Origin: Adiantum capillus-veneris
Taxonomy: Eukaryota; Streptophyta; Polypodiopsida; Polypodiales; Pteridaceae
DNA: 64,000 bases
Assembly (NCBI GenBank): GCA_014529385.2
Contig: CM043966.1
Location: forward strand, 92,300,587 to 92,364,586
Direction: 5' to 3'
The notes beneath the pieces were generated by a model. The model did not search any database, was not told where the DNA came from, and saw only the letters and a program-made list of their open reading frames with translations. Each line of letters opens with the position of its first letter. Positions within the stretch are counted from its first letter, which is position 1. The position numbers and the translations under genes were made by a program. Positions 9,290 to 19,583 of this stretch are shown here, piece after piece.

Positions 9290-11603
9290 GGAAAAAAGGC
9301 AAAGGAGACCAAGGAAACCAAGGAAACCAAGAGGACTCGACGTCGTATCAACCTCCAAGACTTTCCTCTTGGACATGGTATGGCTCCGTACAACTTGTTG
9401 GAAGACATGAGAGGTAAGGGTCCTGATATTTCATGGCCTCAATTTCTTGCATTATGTCCACAAGTAAGGAGGGATTTAACAAGGGCAGTTAGCACTAGGA
9501 GAAAGGTAAAAGAGAGTGTGCCTGTTGTAAAAATTGCACAAGCTGAAATGAATGAGGACATTTCACCGGTGCTAGACTGTTACATCAAAGGAAGATTGGT
9601 TAGGAAAGGTCTAGTGGATGGGGGTGCACAAATTTGCATCATGACAGAGGGACTCATGCAAAGACTAGGCATGCACATCCATGAGACACCTGAAATTAAG
9701 GTCAAGATGGCAAACAATAGCAAGGCTAGGTGCGTAGGCATTTGTAAAAATGTCTTTGTAGAGGCCTTTGGCATTAAGAAAGCGGTGGATTTTTATGTTA
9801 TGTCGACCAAGGGAAGTGGTTATCCATTTATCCTAGGAAGACCATGGCTAATGAAAATGCGAGCTTTGCAGGATTGGGAGAGTGGGAAATTAATTTGCAG
9901 GAATGACAATCATAAGAAGGTTGTCTTTGACATGAAGGAGCAACGCCAAGAGGAGCTCCATGAAGAATCATCTCAAAGTGAGACAGAAGAAGGTTGGACC
10001 GATAGCACTTCAGAAGAAGAAAGTAGCGGCAGCATTACTGAAGAGGAGTCTTCCATCGAAGTCATGGGGATAAGGTTTAAGCCAAGCAACCAAGAGACCT
10101 CTTGTCAAGGCTTGGAGGAGGTAGGTCCTCAAGAGAACGAAGGTGTTCAAGATGAAGGGATGCTGGGAGGTATGCTATCAACAACACTTACAAAGGATGA
10201 AAGAGAGGAGTTCAAATGTGTGCTAAGGAAGTTTCCTAGGCTTTTTGCTAAAGACTACACCGACGTGCGTGGGGTAGATGTTGTTCAACACAAGATTGAG
10301 TTGAAGCCAGAGGCCACACCTAAGGCTCAGAAGCTACGAAGGCTAGGAGTCATCAAGGAGCAGGATTTACTCAAGGAGGTAAGAAAGCTTCTAGCAGCAG
10401 GTTTCATTTATCCAGTGGAGAATTCACAGTGGGTCTCTCCCGTTGTTGTCACTCCTAAGAAAAACGGAAAGTGGAGGGTGTGTGTGGATTACCGTCCACT
10501 CAATGAGGCAACAAAAAGAGATCACTTTCCCCTCCCATTTCAGGATGAGATACTAAATGAGGTAGCTGGTCATGAGAAGTACACTGTGTGTGATGGCTAC
10601 TCAGGCTACTTTCAAATAGGTATCGCATTGGAAGATCAATTGAAAACAACCTTTATCACTCCTTGGGGTTGTTATGCTTTTAGAGTCATTCCATTTGGAC
10701 TGACAAATGCTCCTGCAACATTCCAACGTTTCATGAACATGGTGTTTCAAGCATTCTTTGGAAAATCAATTAGGGTGTTCATTGATGATTTCTGCATTTA
10801 TAGCTCAAAATCATTGCATCTACAAAGGGTAGAAGAAGGTTTAAAGAAGCTCTACGACATGGGAGGTCAACTCAACCCCGACAAGTGCCACATAGGTGAG
10901 GATGAAGTGATCTTGCTCGGTCACAAGGTTTCCTATAAAGGCATTGAGGTGGATCCTTCAAAGTCAAAGGCTCTTATTGAGCTCCCATCACAGAAGAGTC
11001 TTAATGAGGTCATCTCTTTCATTCAGAAGGTGAAGTATATGTCACGCTTCATTCACTTCGCCTCGGAGATGCTTCATCCTTTGCAAAAGTTGACACAACA
11101 AGTAGAATTTGCATGGTCTGATGAGCTTGAAGAGTATTTTTGTAACATTAAAGTCATTTTGTCAGAGCTACCAACACTCATGCCTCCTTGTTGGGAGTAC
11201 ACATTCTTTGTTAGCTCTAGTGTTGGAAGGGAAACAATTGGTGCCGTGTTGCTACAACAAGATCCCCACAGTACAAGGATGCGACCCATCTACTTTGCTA
11301 GTAGGGTCATGAATGCTTTGGAGAGAGACTACACAGAAGCAGAACTCATGATGCTTTCTCTCATGTTTGCGGTGAGAAAGTTTAGATCCTACTTGCTCCC
11401 AAAACCTTTTGTAATCCTCACCGCAGCGAATTTGTTCCCTTGGGTGTCATCTCAAATGAATCTTAGTACTAGGATCTCAAAGTGGATTATGGAGTTGCAA
11501 GAGTTTCAATACTCTTTCAAGGTAGAAGATAGTGTGCGTGCACAATTGGCACGGATTCTCACTTATAGGGTACATGAGAAGGAAATTAAGGTGCCTCAAG
11601 TAA
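9290..11603 (+). CDS. Element B protease, reverse transcriptase, degenerate RNase H
   Basis: This frame is open from the codon after the gag stop. The aspartic protease motif is LVDGGAQICIM, with DGG instead of DSG or DTG. RT landmarks are KKNGKWRVCVDYRPLN, FGLTNAPATFQRFMN and the catalytic VFIDDFCIYSS. The gypsy RNase H region follows but looks degenerate: the first catalytic Asp block reads FFVSSSVGRETIGAVLLQ and the usual TDH is TAAN. This fits the dual-RNase H Tat elements, where a second RNase H downstream takes over. The coding sequence is interrupted at 11604 by solo LTR G and continues at 13204. Confidence 0.88.
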
Positions 11604-13203
11604 TGTAATGGAATTTGCCTATTCAATTTGAGAATAGCGGAATTTAATGAGAGTACTTTCAAGAAATGATTTTGTGAGCATAGCGGGTAGACATAATTGA
11701 AGATAGCAACATAATCATAGCAATTAGTTAACTTGGCATAGACAATACTTTTGCAAGAGAGAGAGTTTAGAGAACATGACAACAATTGAGGACCGGATTT
11801 ATGTGGAGCCGGTCCCCCCTCCAATAGGCATTTGTATTATGATTTCTCCCATAAAGAGAGACTTGTTACAATACAGTCTTTGTGTTCCTTGTGACCTAGG
11901 TGATGCCATGAAGATGGAAGGCTTCATGCACCACAAACATAACATAACTTGAAGAAAGCTTTAACTATCCCAAGCCTCAGTCCCAAGACCACAAACACCT
12001 TCGAAGGTGGAGAGAGCTAGCAGGGAATGAGGGTAGGGAAGAGGAAGAAGAAACATTTCGTAGGAGAAAGAATTAGTTCCTCACTTATCATACTCTTGTT
12101 GCTAGCATACATAATAGCATAGTAATGAAGAAGAAGGAGATGGCAAGCTTAAGCATTGAAGCATGGCTCTTGGTTGGATTTGCACTCCATAGCCAAGAGT
12201 GTTGGGGTAGGCTCTCAACCTCTACTTGCTTGGAGAGGGAGCTCTCCCACTTTGCATAGCACACAATGAGAGTGATTGTGAGTGTGTGTGGGTGAGTATA
12301 CCCCTCCAGCAAGGCCCTAGCTAGCTTGGGTCGACCCCCCCTTGTAGCTCATGCTTGAAGCTCATTGGACCCCTCCAGGCCTAGCCAATCATAAGCAGGA
12401 GCCATTACAAGCAACATGGGTAGCCTTGGGACAAGTGTCCCCCTTTCCCCTTTGAGAGAGAGGACTTGATAAATGAAAAATCAATTAGATAATTCAAGTA
12501 ATTTATCATTGGACCCCTTTGAAGCTTAGCCAATAGGCTTCAAGCAACACATGAAGGTAACATGGGTAGGGGCCTGACATGTGTCCTTGCTGCCTCTTCA
12601 AGTTGGGGCTTCCCTTGTGTGTGTGAGTGGGTGTTCTCTCTCTAGCTCCTAGGAAAAGGGCTCGCCCCCCCTCTTGTAGGAATGATTTTGACTTTAGGTG
12701 ATCAAGCACCTTACTCATCAAGCATGACAAAGCACTTGAACTAGGGGGTGTTCCCACAAGCATCTCAGGCAAGCTTCTCAAGGCACCTCAAGTACCTTAA
12801 TCATGCAGCAAGTCAAGCACCTCAAGCATCTTAATCAAGAACCTCAAGCATGACAAACACCTCAAGAACGACAAGCACCTCAAGCAGGACAAGCACCTCG
12901 AGCTTGGGCCGGGTTCCCACCTCAAGCTCAGCCCTAGCTTACTTAAGGTCAAAGGACTTTTTACATACATTTATTGGAGGTCTTCAATGAAGCTAACCCT
13001 AAGGTCTTATGCTCCATTGATTAGCCTTGCTCTTTGATAGACCATCTCCCTTTTGGGCCCCTTTACCATTGGCCCCGTGTTGAGATAGATCTATAAGCAC
13101 ATACCTATATCTTAACACTTGTTCCCGTTTATTCTCCCACATTAAGTGATCAATTTAATATGAGAAAATCATTTGGGTTAGTTAGATATTAGATTTTATG
13201 ACA
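11604..13203 (-). mobile_element. Solo LTR G inside element B pol
   Basis: A 1,600-bp sequence from TGTAATGG to TTTATGACA on the plus strand, flanked by a perfect 5-bp duplication AGTAA (11599-11603 and 13204-13208). It matches the LTRs of H (reversed) and I. The orientation of those elements, set by their polypurine tracts, puts the sense of this LTR on the minus strand. No internal sequence remains, so it is the product of LTR-LTR recombination. Removing it with one AGTAA leaves the B pol frame open through the junction. Confidence 0.92.
12782..12905. repeat. CAAGCACCT minisatellite in LTR G
   Basis: Imperfect tandem units of roughly 15-19 bp built on CAAGCACCTCAAGCA with variable spacers. 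The same array is found in LTR I near 63240-63365 and, reversed, in LTR H near 57820-58040. Confidence 0.8.
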
Positions 13204-15126
13204 AGTAAAGACCCTACCATTCCCACCACCAAAAAGTATTCCCAATGCTTTTACCTTGTTCTTTGATGGAGCTTTTCGACGAGCCACAAGGAAAGCAGGG
13301 GGAGGGCTAGTGTTGCTCAACCCAAGTGGAGAGGTGGTCATGAAAGAGAAGGTTAATCTACCAGGTTCAACTAGCAACAATGAAGCAGAATACGACACAC
13401 TACTTCATGGTTTGAAGATGTGCATTGGCCAAGGGATAAAACGTCTCATGGTAAAGGGAGATGCACTTCTCATTGTTAAACAAATTTTAGGCATTTGGGC
13501 ATGCAAGAATGAAAGCTTAAGGACAAAAGTTCATGCCATTCGTAGGATGTTTAATCAGTTTGAACAAGTGCAACTATATCATATTCCGAGGAAACAAAAT
13601 GAAGATGCCGATTTACTTGCACAACAAGCAGTTACATGTGTTAAGAGAGAAGTGCAGGTCATCATGGTGGCAGCAGCTGTCAAGAAACCGAGATACCAGG
13701 GATTGGAGTCATTGGCTCCCATTATTGGCTACATTTTGGAGGGTGAGTTTCCACAAGACTTCACGAAGGCTCAGAAGGGGAGACTCATGAAGAAGGCAAG
13801 CGTATATCTCTTCCTAGAAGGCTCCCTCTATCAAAGAGGGAAGGATCAAGTGTGCAGAAGAGTACCAACTATTGAGGAAATTCCAGCCATTCTAAAAGGT
13901 TTGCATGAAGAGGCATGTGGTGGTCATTTTTCCCAAGAATTAACTGTGAAGAAGATTTTGCTTGCGGGGTATGTTTGGCCAAGCTTGCATGTGGATGTTC
14001 AACATTGGTGTAAAAGTTGTCACAATTGTCAGATAAATGGAAATAGAAGGTTGGTGCATGGCCCGAGGCAAATAGTGCTTGCAAATGGACCCTTTGAAAA
14101 GTGGGGCGTTGATGCTATGGGTCCTCTGCCTAGGACAAAAAATGGTAAACTCTACATTCTAGTGGCTGTAGACTATATGACTAGGTGGGTGGAAGCTCAA
14201 AGTGTGGCAAGAGTGAATGAGAGGACAGTTAGCAAGTTTGTGTATAATCACATTTGTTGCAGATTTGGCACACCTTTGGAGATTGTTTCTGATAATGGTC
14301 CAGGGTTTAGGAAGGGCTTGCTCACAGAAGTTTGTGAAGAACTTCGCATTCTACATCGTCACAGTACACCCTACTATCCCCAATCAAATGGTTTGGTAGA
14401 AAAAGCTAATGGTTTCATTGCAGGTATCATTAGAAAGATGGTGAAAAACAAGCAAAGTTGTGGGATGACTTCTTGGATGGTGCCTTGTGGGCGTATCGAA
14501 CCACATATAGGGAAGCCACGGAGTTCACACCATTTCACTTGGTCTATGGTCAAGAGGCTTTACAGCCAATTGAACTAAACATTCCAACAATGCGACTTCA
14601 TGGCAAATCAGCACAAGATGATCAAGAAGCATGGATGGATCGACTTCTTACCTTAGCTGAGCTTGAGTGGAAAAGAGAAGCATCATACCAGTGCTATAAG
14701 AGGAAAGCCACACAGACAAAGGAGAAGCTTGACAAGAAATTGAAGGACAAAGGCATCAATGAAGGAGATCTTGTGCTAAGGTATGACAATCGACTCGATA
14801 AGCGTTTTGATGCCAAATTTGAAACAAGATGGCAGGGGCCATACATAGTCAAGAAGGCTTTCAATTCAAGTTACTATCAGCTTATGGACTTGAATGGTAA
14901 AGAGCACTCTAGGAAAGTAAACGGGTATCGCTTGAAGCCCTATTTGAGTCGCCTTCTACCAAAGGATCTACCAAACATCTGTCAAAAGGCCATTGTCTCA
15001 TGTAAGTATTGTTACATGAGGCATGAGTGTAACTCTAGCCAAAATTCTGAGGGGCCAAACAATAAAGATCTCGTCAAGGACTCTGAAGCACTCTCTTTGG
15101 AAAAGATGCTCTATGATGGTACATGA
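13204..15126 (+). pseudogene. Element B second RNase H and integrase
   Basis: After G the frame continues into an extra RNase H of the plant/archaeal type: FFDGAFRRAT, NNEAEYDTLLHGL, KGDALLIV and NEDADLLAQQA supply the expected acidic residues. The integrase follows, with zinc-binding HEEACGGH and CKSCHNCQ, then the catalytic Asp in WGVDAMGPL, the second in SDNGPGF and the Glu in SNGLVEKANG. Near 14455-14460 the frame shifts by one base within an A-rich stretch, and the C-terminal part continues in another frame to TGA at 15124-15126. The end (WQGPYIVKKAF, GYRLKPYL) is the usual SH3-like tail. No chromodomain is present. Confidence 0.88.
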
Positions 15127-15140
15127 ATATACCATCATCC

Positions 15141-15154
15141 AGGGGGAGGGCTAA
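15141..15154 (+). other. Polypurine tract of element B
   Basis: AGGGGGAGGGCTAA directly precedes the 3' LTR start TGATAGCC. Element E has almost the same sequence before its 3' LTR, which supports a shared lineage. Confidence 0.8.
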
Positions 15155-16869
15155 TGATAGCCGTTTTTCGGCTCTTTGTTATTGCCACAGTGAGTTACCT
15201 CACCCTACCAAAATCACCCAAACACTGTGGCTATCCCTACCATTTCACTGTATATAGGCGTGCGTGAGTCACGGGACTTTTCCCATATCTCCTTACTGAA
15301 ATAAAAAACCCTCAATTAGCTAGTCATTGGGCTAGTTGAGCCAAAAAAATAAAAAATATAAAAAATATAAGTATATTATGGCCCATGCGTATGTAAATAT
15401 TTCTTTGTATATAGGGCCTAAATAAAATATTTTTTCATAATTATTTTGGTATTTATTTAAATATTTCTACCTAGGTGTGTGTTATTTATGCTCTGTACAT
15501 TGCCTCACCATTACCACAATTTTTCTTACCATTTTTCATACTCTTTATTCCATATAGAAATATTTTCATGTAAGCTTCTCTTATATTTGGTGTAACTCCA
15601 CCCCAACAAAAATCCAAAAAAACTAGTTTTATTTATGTGTATATTTTTTCACTATTGTGATTTTTCCCTTCCTACATCTATTTTGTTTTTTTTCTAAAAA
15701 ATTAGAACACCAAAAATATTTATCTTTTTATGGTAGCCTCATAATGAGAGAGATTTCTTTTGACCCCTTTATATTTTTTCCACTTATATTATTTATATTT
15801 GATATGTACATATTTTTTAGACCCCTCAATATTTGATTTTCTTATTTGTACTATTCACTTATATCATGATCTCAACAATATCTTCAATTATAGACCTACC
15901 AAATAAGGTCAAGGGTAGGTGGCATGCATACATGCACTATGGAGGGCTCACTCTTGGAGGTATTCAAAAGAATCATCCAAAGAAGGACCCCACAAGGACC
16001 TTGTGCAGTGGAAAAAAACGGTCGGTTTTGCTGAATTTTTAAAGTTCACTTGCTCTCTGAATTGGAAAAGGTGATACAAACCAAAATTGTAGCTCGTGGG
16101 CTGAACTTTTGCCTCAAATTTTTTCATATTTTTTTGAGCTACGAGCTATGAGCTATGATTTTATTAGTGGACCCCAGTTTTCCCATGTTATGCAGGCACA
16201 CTCTCTCTTCCACTTTATCATTTTCCTCTTTCACACACACTTCTCCACCCATCATCCCCACCGCTCTCACCCCTCCTCTCTGCACCCTACTCACCTTCTC
16301 CTCAACCTTGAAGAATAAGAGAAACCATGGTGAACTCATACCTCCCACACACAATTCCATTCCAAAATTGACCACCTAGTCTCATTTTTCCTCCTCCAAA
16401 TTACCCATATCTTTCAAAAAAACCACAAAATTCAGCCTCTTCTCTTAAAAGACAGCATCATGGTGGTTGATTACTCAGCTTCAATTACCTTGTCTCTCAA
16501 GGAAGGTCAAGAGTGGAGAAAAAATGTACCGTCAAAGCTAGTGGACCGTCAACAAGCGTCAAAATTGGCCCTACTCAAGACACTTGGAGCATCAACCTTG
16601 TAAGAAATCCACCTTTTCTTACCTCTTAAGAGTTTTTCTTCCTTATTTGTATCCTACATGGATACTCCCATTGTAAATATCCAATTCCATTTGTAAATTA
16701 ATACTAACTCTACTAACACTAACCCACTATGAAAAGTCCTATCACCTCCATTTCTCTCCTCTCTCTTTCCCCACCAACTTCTTGATAATTCCAAGCAAAA
16801 GAAATTAGATAAATTGCTGAATATCTAACCCAACCATGGTTAGAGAGTAACCCTAGCCTTCAAAATTGC

Positions 16870-16877
16870 TATAAAAG
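16870..16877 (+). promoter_or_regulatory. TATA box of B 3' LTR
   Basis: TATAAAAG at the position equivalent to 6693 in the 5' LTR. A 3' LTR promoter of this kind could drive read-out transcription into the C LTR to its right. Confidence 0.55.
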
Positions 16878-17534
16878 GAGGGTGTAGCTAGCACAAAAAG
16901 GGGGAGCCATAAGCAAGAGCACTATGCTATAGCTTGAGAAGCCAAGCTCAACCTCTCTAGAAGGAGCTTTTGAGTGGAAGCTCATTGTCTTATGCATGTG
17001 CATGTGTTGTAATAGGGGATTAGCAAGGGAACTCTATGCCATTGTAAGAGAGAGAGTGATCATTCAATTGAGAGTAGGAAATCTATCATTTCTCCTCCTA
17101 GTGTAAGCCCAACATTTGTTGAATCAAGGAGGGTGGATTTGGACTAAGCTTGGATATTTTGTCTCCCTTCCAACGTGAAGTAATGGACAACAATGATGCG
17201 TAAGTGTCTTGGTGTTTTTTGTTAAGTTCTTGATAGCTTGTCTTTGGTGTTGTCATCAATCTAGCCATAAATCCCATATACTGTAAGAGGGCGACAGGGT
17301 GGAGAGGACTCCGCTGGCCTTAAGACAGTGAGTGGGGTGTCTTTTCTTGTGATGTATTGTGGTGTAATTTACTCAAGCTATGATGAACAAATACTAATAT
17401 CACTTTGATTGGTCATGACAGATTTGTAAGAAGGTATTAGTGCAACAAACACCCTCTCCCCCTTCTCTCTCTTTCTTACATATATCATTGTGTTTGCTTG
17501 ATCATTGCCAATACGTTTCAAAACAGCCCGAGCA

Positions 17535-17537
<3 letters not shown>

Positions 17538-17598
<61 letters not shown>
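17538..17598. repeat. CT microsatellite in B 3' LTR
   Basis: A TC run of about 61 bp, equivalent to the longer run in the 5' LTR. Confidence 0.95.
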
Positions 17599-17600
<2 letters not shown>

Positions 17601-17778
17601 ACGCATCCTAGTTCGCATCCAAAACTAGGTGGTGCCCCAAATTTGTGTAGGGTTAGGTTGCGGGTTTGTGTGTGTGTTTGTTATTTTTTTCCAACCCCAC
17701 CCCATTGAGGAGCACGGGAGCCTTGAAGGGTGTCTAGAGGTTGCTCTTCTTGTTGCCCGCCCCGGACCGCCTCAATAC

Positions 17779-19400
17779 TTTGCCCAACGCGCACATGCTC
17801 TACACAATCCTCCGACAACGATCACACTGATCTTGCCCGCTTCTTGCTCTTCCACATCTCAACACCTCTCTCTCTTTCTCTCTCACACACAGGGGGCCCG
17901 GGGGGGCGCACACGCTCACATACACCGGCACCACACACCTTGGAGACGAGCAAAGAAGAAAGGTGGAAAGGGAAGAAAGACGACGCCAAAACCGGCAATG
18001 ATAACTTTCCTTCAATGAAAAACACCATGTACAAGATCCATATGGCCTGCTCTTGGTTGCACCATGGCCATCATGTGCTTCATATAGAGGGGCACACACA
18101 TCTCTCGAAACTCGACTACGTCGGCACACACTTTGATAGAAAATCCACCACGGCCTTCGCTCGCGTAGTAGCTTCTTCTCGTGGCAACCGTCGCTCGCTT
18201 CCTTTTCTACAGAGATCTCTCCCTTCTGAACCTCTTCGCAAACCACACGTGCCGGCCTCGATCACACTGAGCGCACGAAAAACCTCCTTCTTCTCCCTCT
18301 CACAATTCCCCTCCTTTCCCAAGCCAAAAAGAAAGAAAAAACCCTCCTCTTTCAAAAATGCTGTCTCTTCCTTCCTTTTGTTCTTTTCGAAACTTCCTAA
18401 ACAAAGCCACCTAGCAAGCAATAGCGTCGGGCACTATTGCTCGTTTTCACTTCAAGAAATCCTCCTCTTGCCCTTTTTTTTTACTCCTCCTCAAAGTATT
18501 AGACATTCTCTTTTTTTTCAAACTCAAGCCACCACTTTTTCCCTTTACATTTATAGCCAAGGGGGCTTTAGTGCCAGTTTCCTATGTGGTTTGTGCTCCG
18601 TGCACTCGAGTTCGCCCATCAGCTCTTCGGTTATGCCACATGGGAGATCCACTTGTGGGCTCTGAACCCACGTGCTTCCTCACCATTCCACAGCTTGGCT
18701 TCGGGCAACCTATTCAAGAGACAAAAAAAATATCCGATCCCTTCCCATAATGATTGCTTGCCCACCTGAACTCTGCGTATCGCGATGCCCATGACATTGA
18801 TCGGCAAGCCGTAAATTTTGTCCCACTCCCCACATCACATGCAATTTTTTAGAATCTTGGCGAGCTCAAAAAAGTCCCTGCCAACACGTCTATCAACTCG
18901 GCCCGGTCAGCACGTACCCGACCCCCTACAAATATTCCACAGGCCATAACTTGCCCGTCTGAGCTACGAATGGCAATCCGAAAAGACTAGCATCCTCCAC
19001 AGCTTGAGGTCTACATGTGTATCCATTGATCTTAGTTTTTGCCACATGTCTGTACCTGCCCTGCCCATCGCGGATCTGCAAAGCCTCGTAACTTTGGACT
19101 GGCATATCTTTCACATCAAAGCTCCGTTTGACGAGCCGTCTGCATGGGCTTATAGAGCATCTTGAACACTTCATTTTGGGACACATTCCTTGCATATCAA
19201 ACACTTTGACGTGCCATCCCAATCAGCCCACTTTGGAGGCCCCCCCTTGGCCTAAAAACCCGTCTTAAGCATGCATTTCCGCTACCACTTACCTACCCAG
19301 GGTCTTCATACCTGCTTTATCCCTTTGCCATGTCCATGCTAGCAACGTTTGCACTGCATAGCAGACTTCTCATTGCGGACCAACTTTGATTGCACCATCA
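17779..19400 (-). repeat. Element C 3' LTR, main part
   Basis: Continues the LTR begun at 4855-4988 and matches 21780-23056 plus 42972-43304. On the plus strand it ends TTGCACCATCA, followed by the polypurine tract of C. Divergence from its partner is clearly higher than between the B LTRs, as expected if C is older than its guests. Long open frames inside (for example 17730-18665) are not supported as genes: they run across the B/C border and are low in complexity. Confidence 0.88.
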
Positions 19401-19415
19401 TTGCCCACCCCCTTG
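19401..19415 (-). other. Polypurine tract of element C
   Basis: The plus strand reads TTGCCCACCCCCTTG, giving a CAAGGGGGTGGGCAA tract on the element strand directly before the LTR start. Confidence 0.7.
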
Positions 19416-19583
19416 TTGAACATTTATGTTCAACCACAAACACACTTATTGCACTAAAAAAACTGACACACCAAAACAAACTCTCTGCACATCACAAACC
19501 ACTTAACATATGTACAAAACCTGGCATCTGCTACCCACTGCTTTTGTTCATGCGGGTTTCCCAACCCCCTGCTTTACCTGTCA

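Larger units (their letters stand above)
4989..17774 (+). mobile_element. Element B: Tat-like Ty3/gypsy, full length
   Basis: A complete plus-strand element: 5' LTR 4989-7621, PBS, two leader ORFs, gag, protease-RT-RNase H, a second plant-type RNase H with integrase, PPT and 3' LTR 15155-17774. It is flanked by a 4-bp duplication ATAC. Removing it with one ATAC copy leaves a C LTR that aligns base for base in length with the other C LTR, so the duplication is exactly 4 bp. Dual RNase H points to the Tat branch of plant gypsy elements. A 1.6 kb solo LTR (G) sits inside pol. A gag-pol stop and an integrase frameshift make this copy defective. Confidence 0.9.
15155..17774 (+). repeat. Element B 3' LTR
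   Basis: A 2,620-bp LTR, nearly identical to 4989-7621. Differences include a 15-base insertion near 15970, a shorter CT tract (17538-17598) and scattered substitutions. It has the same TATA box at 16870-16877. It ends CCGCCTCA and is followed by the ATAC target copy. Confidence 0.92.

Noticed and set aside
12782-12905. Possible CRISPR-like array
   Set aside because: Units are irregular in length and have no unique spacers. The setting is a plant LTR, and the array recurs in family members, so it is a minisatellite.
11604-13203. A DNA transposon with short inverted ends (TGT...ACA)
   Set aside because: The same sequence occurs as LTRs next to polypurine tracts and gypsy internal regions in H and I, so it is a solo LTR.
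17730-18665. A 311-codon open frame in the C 3' LTR
   Set aside because: It begins in the B LTR and crosses the B/C junction, so it cannot be an ancestral gene. It is rich in Ser, Phe and Pro, and the matching LTR at 21797-22546 does not keep the same start or length.
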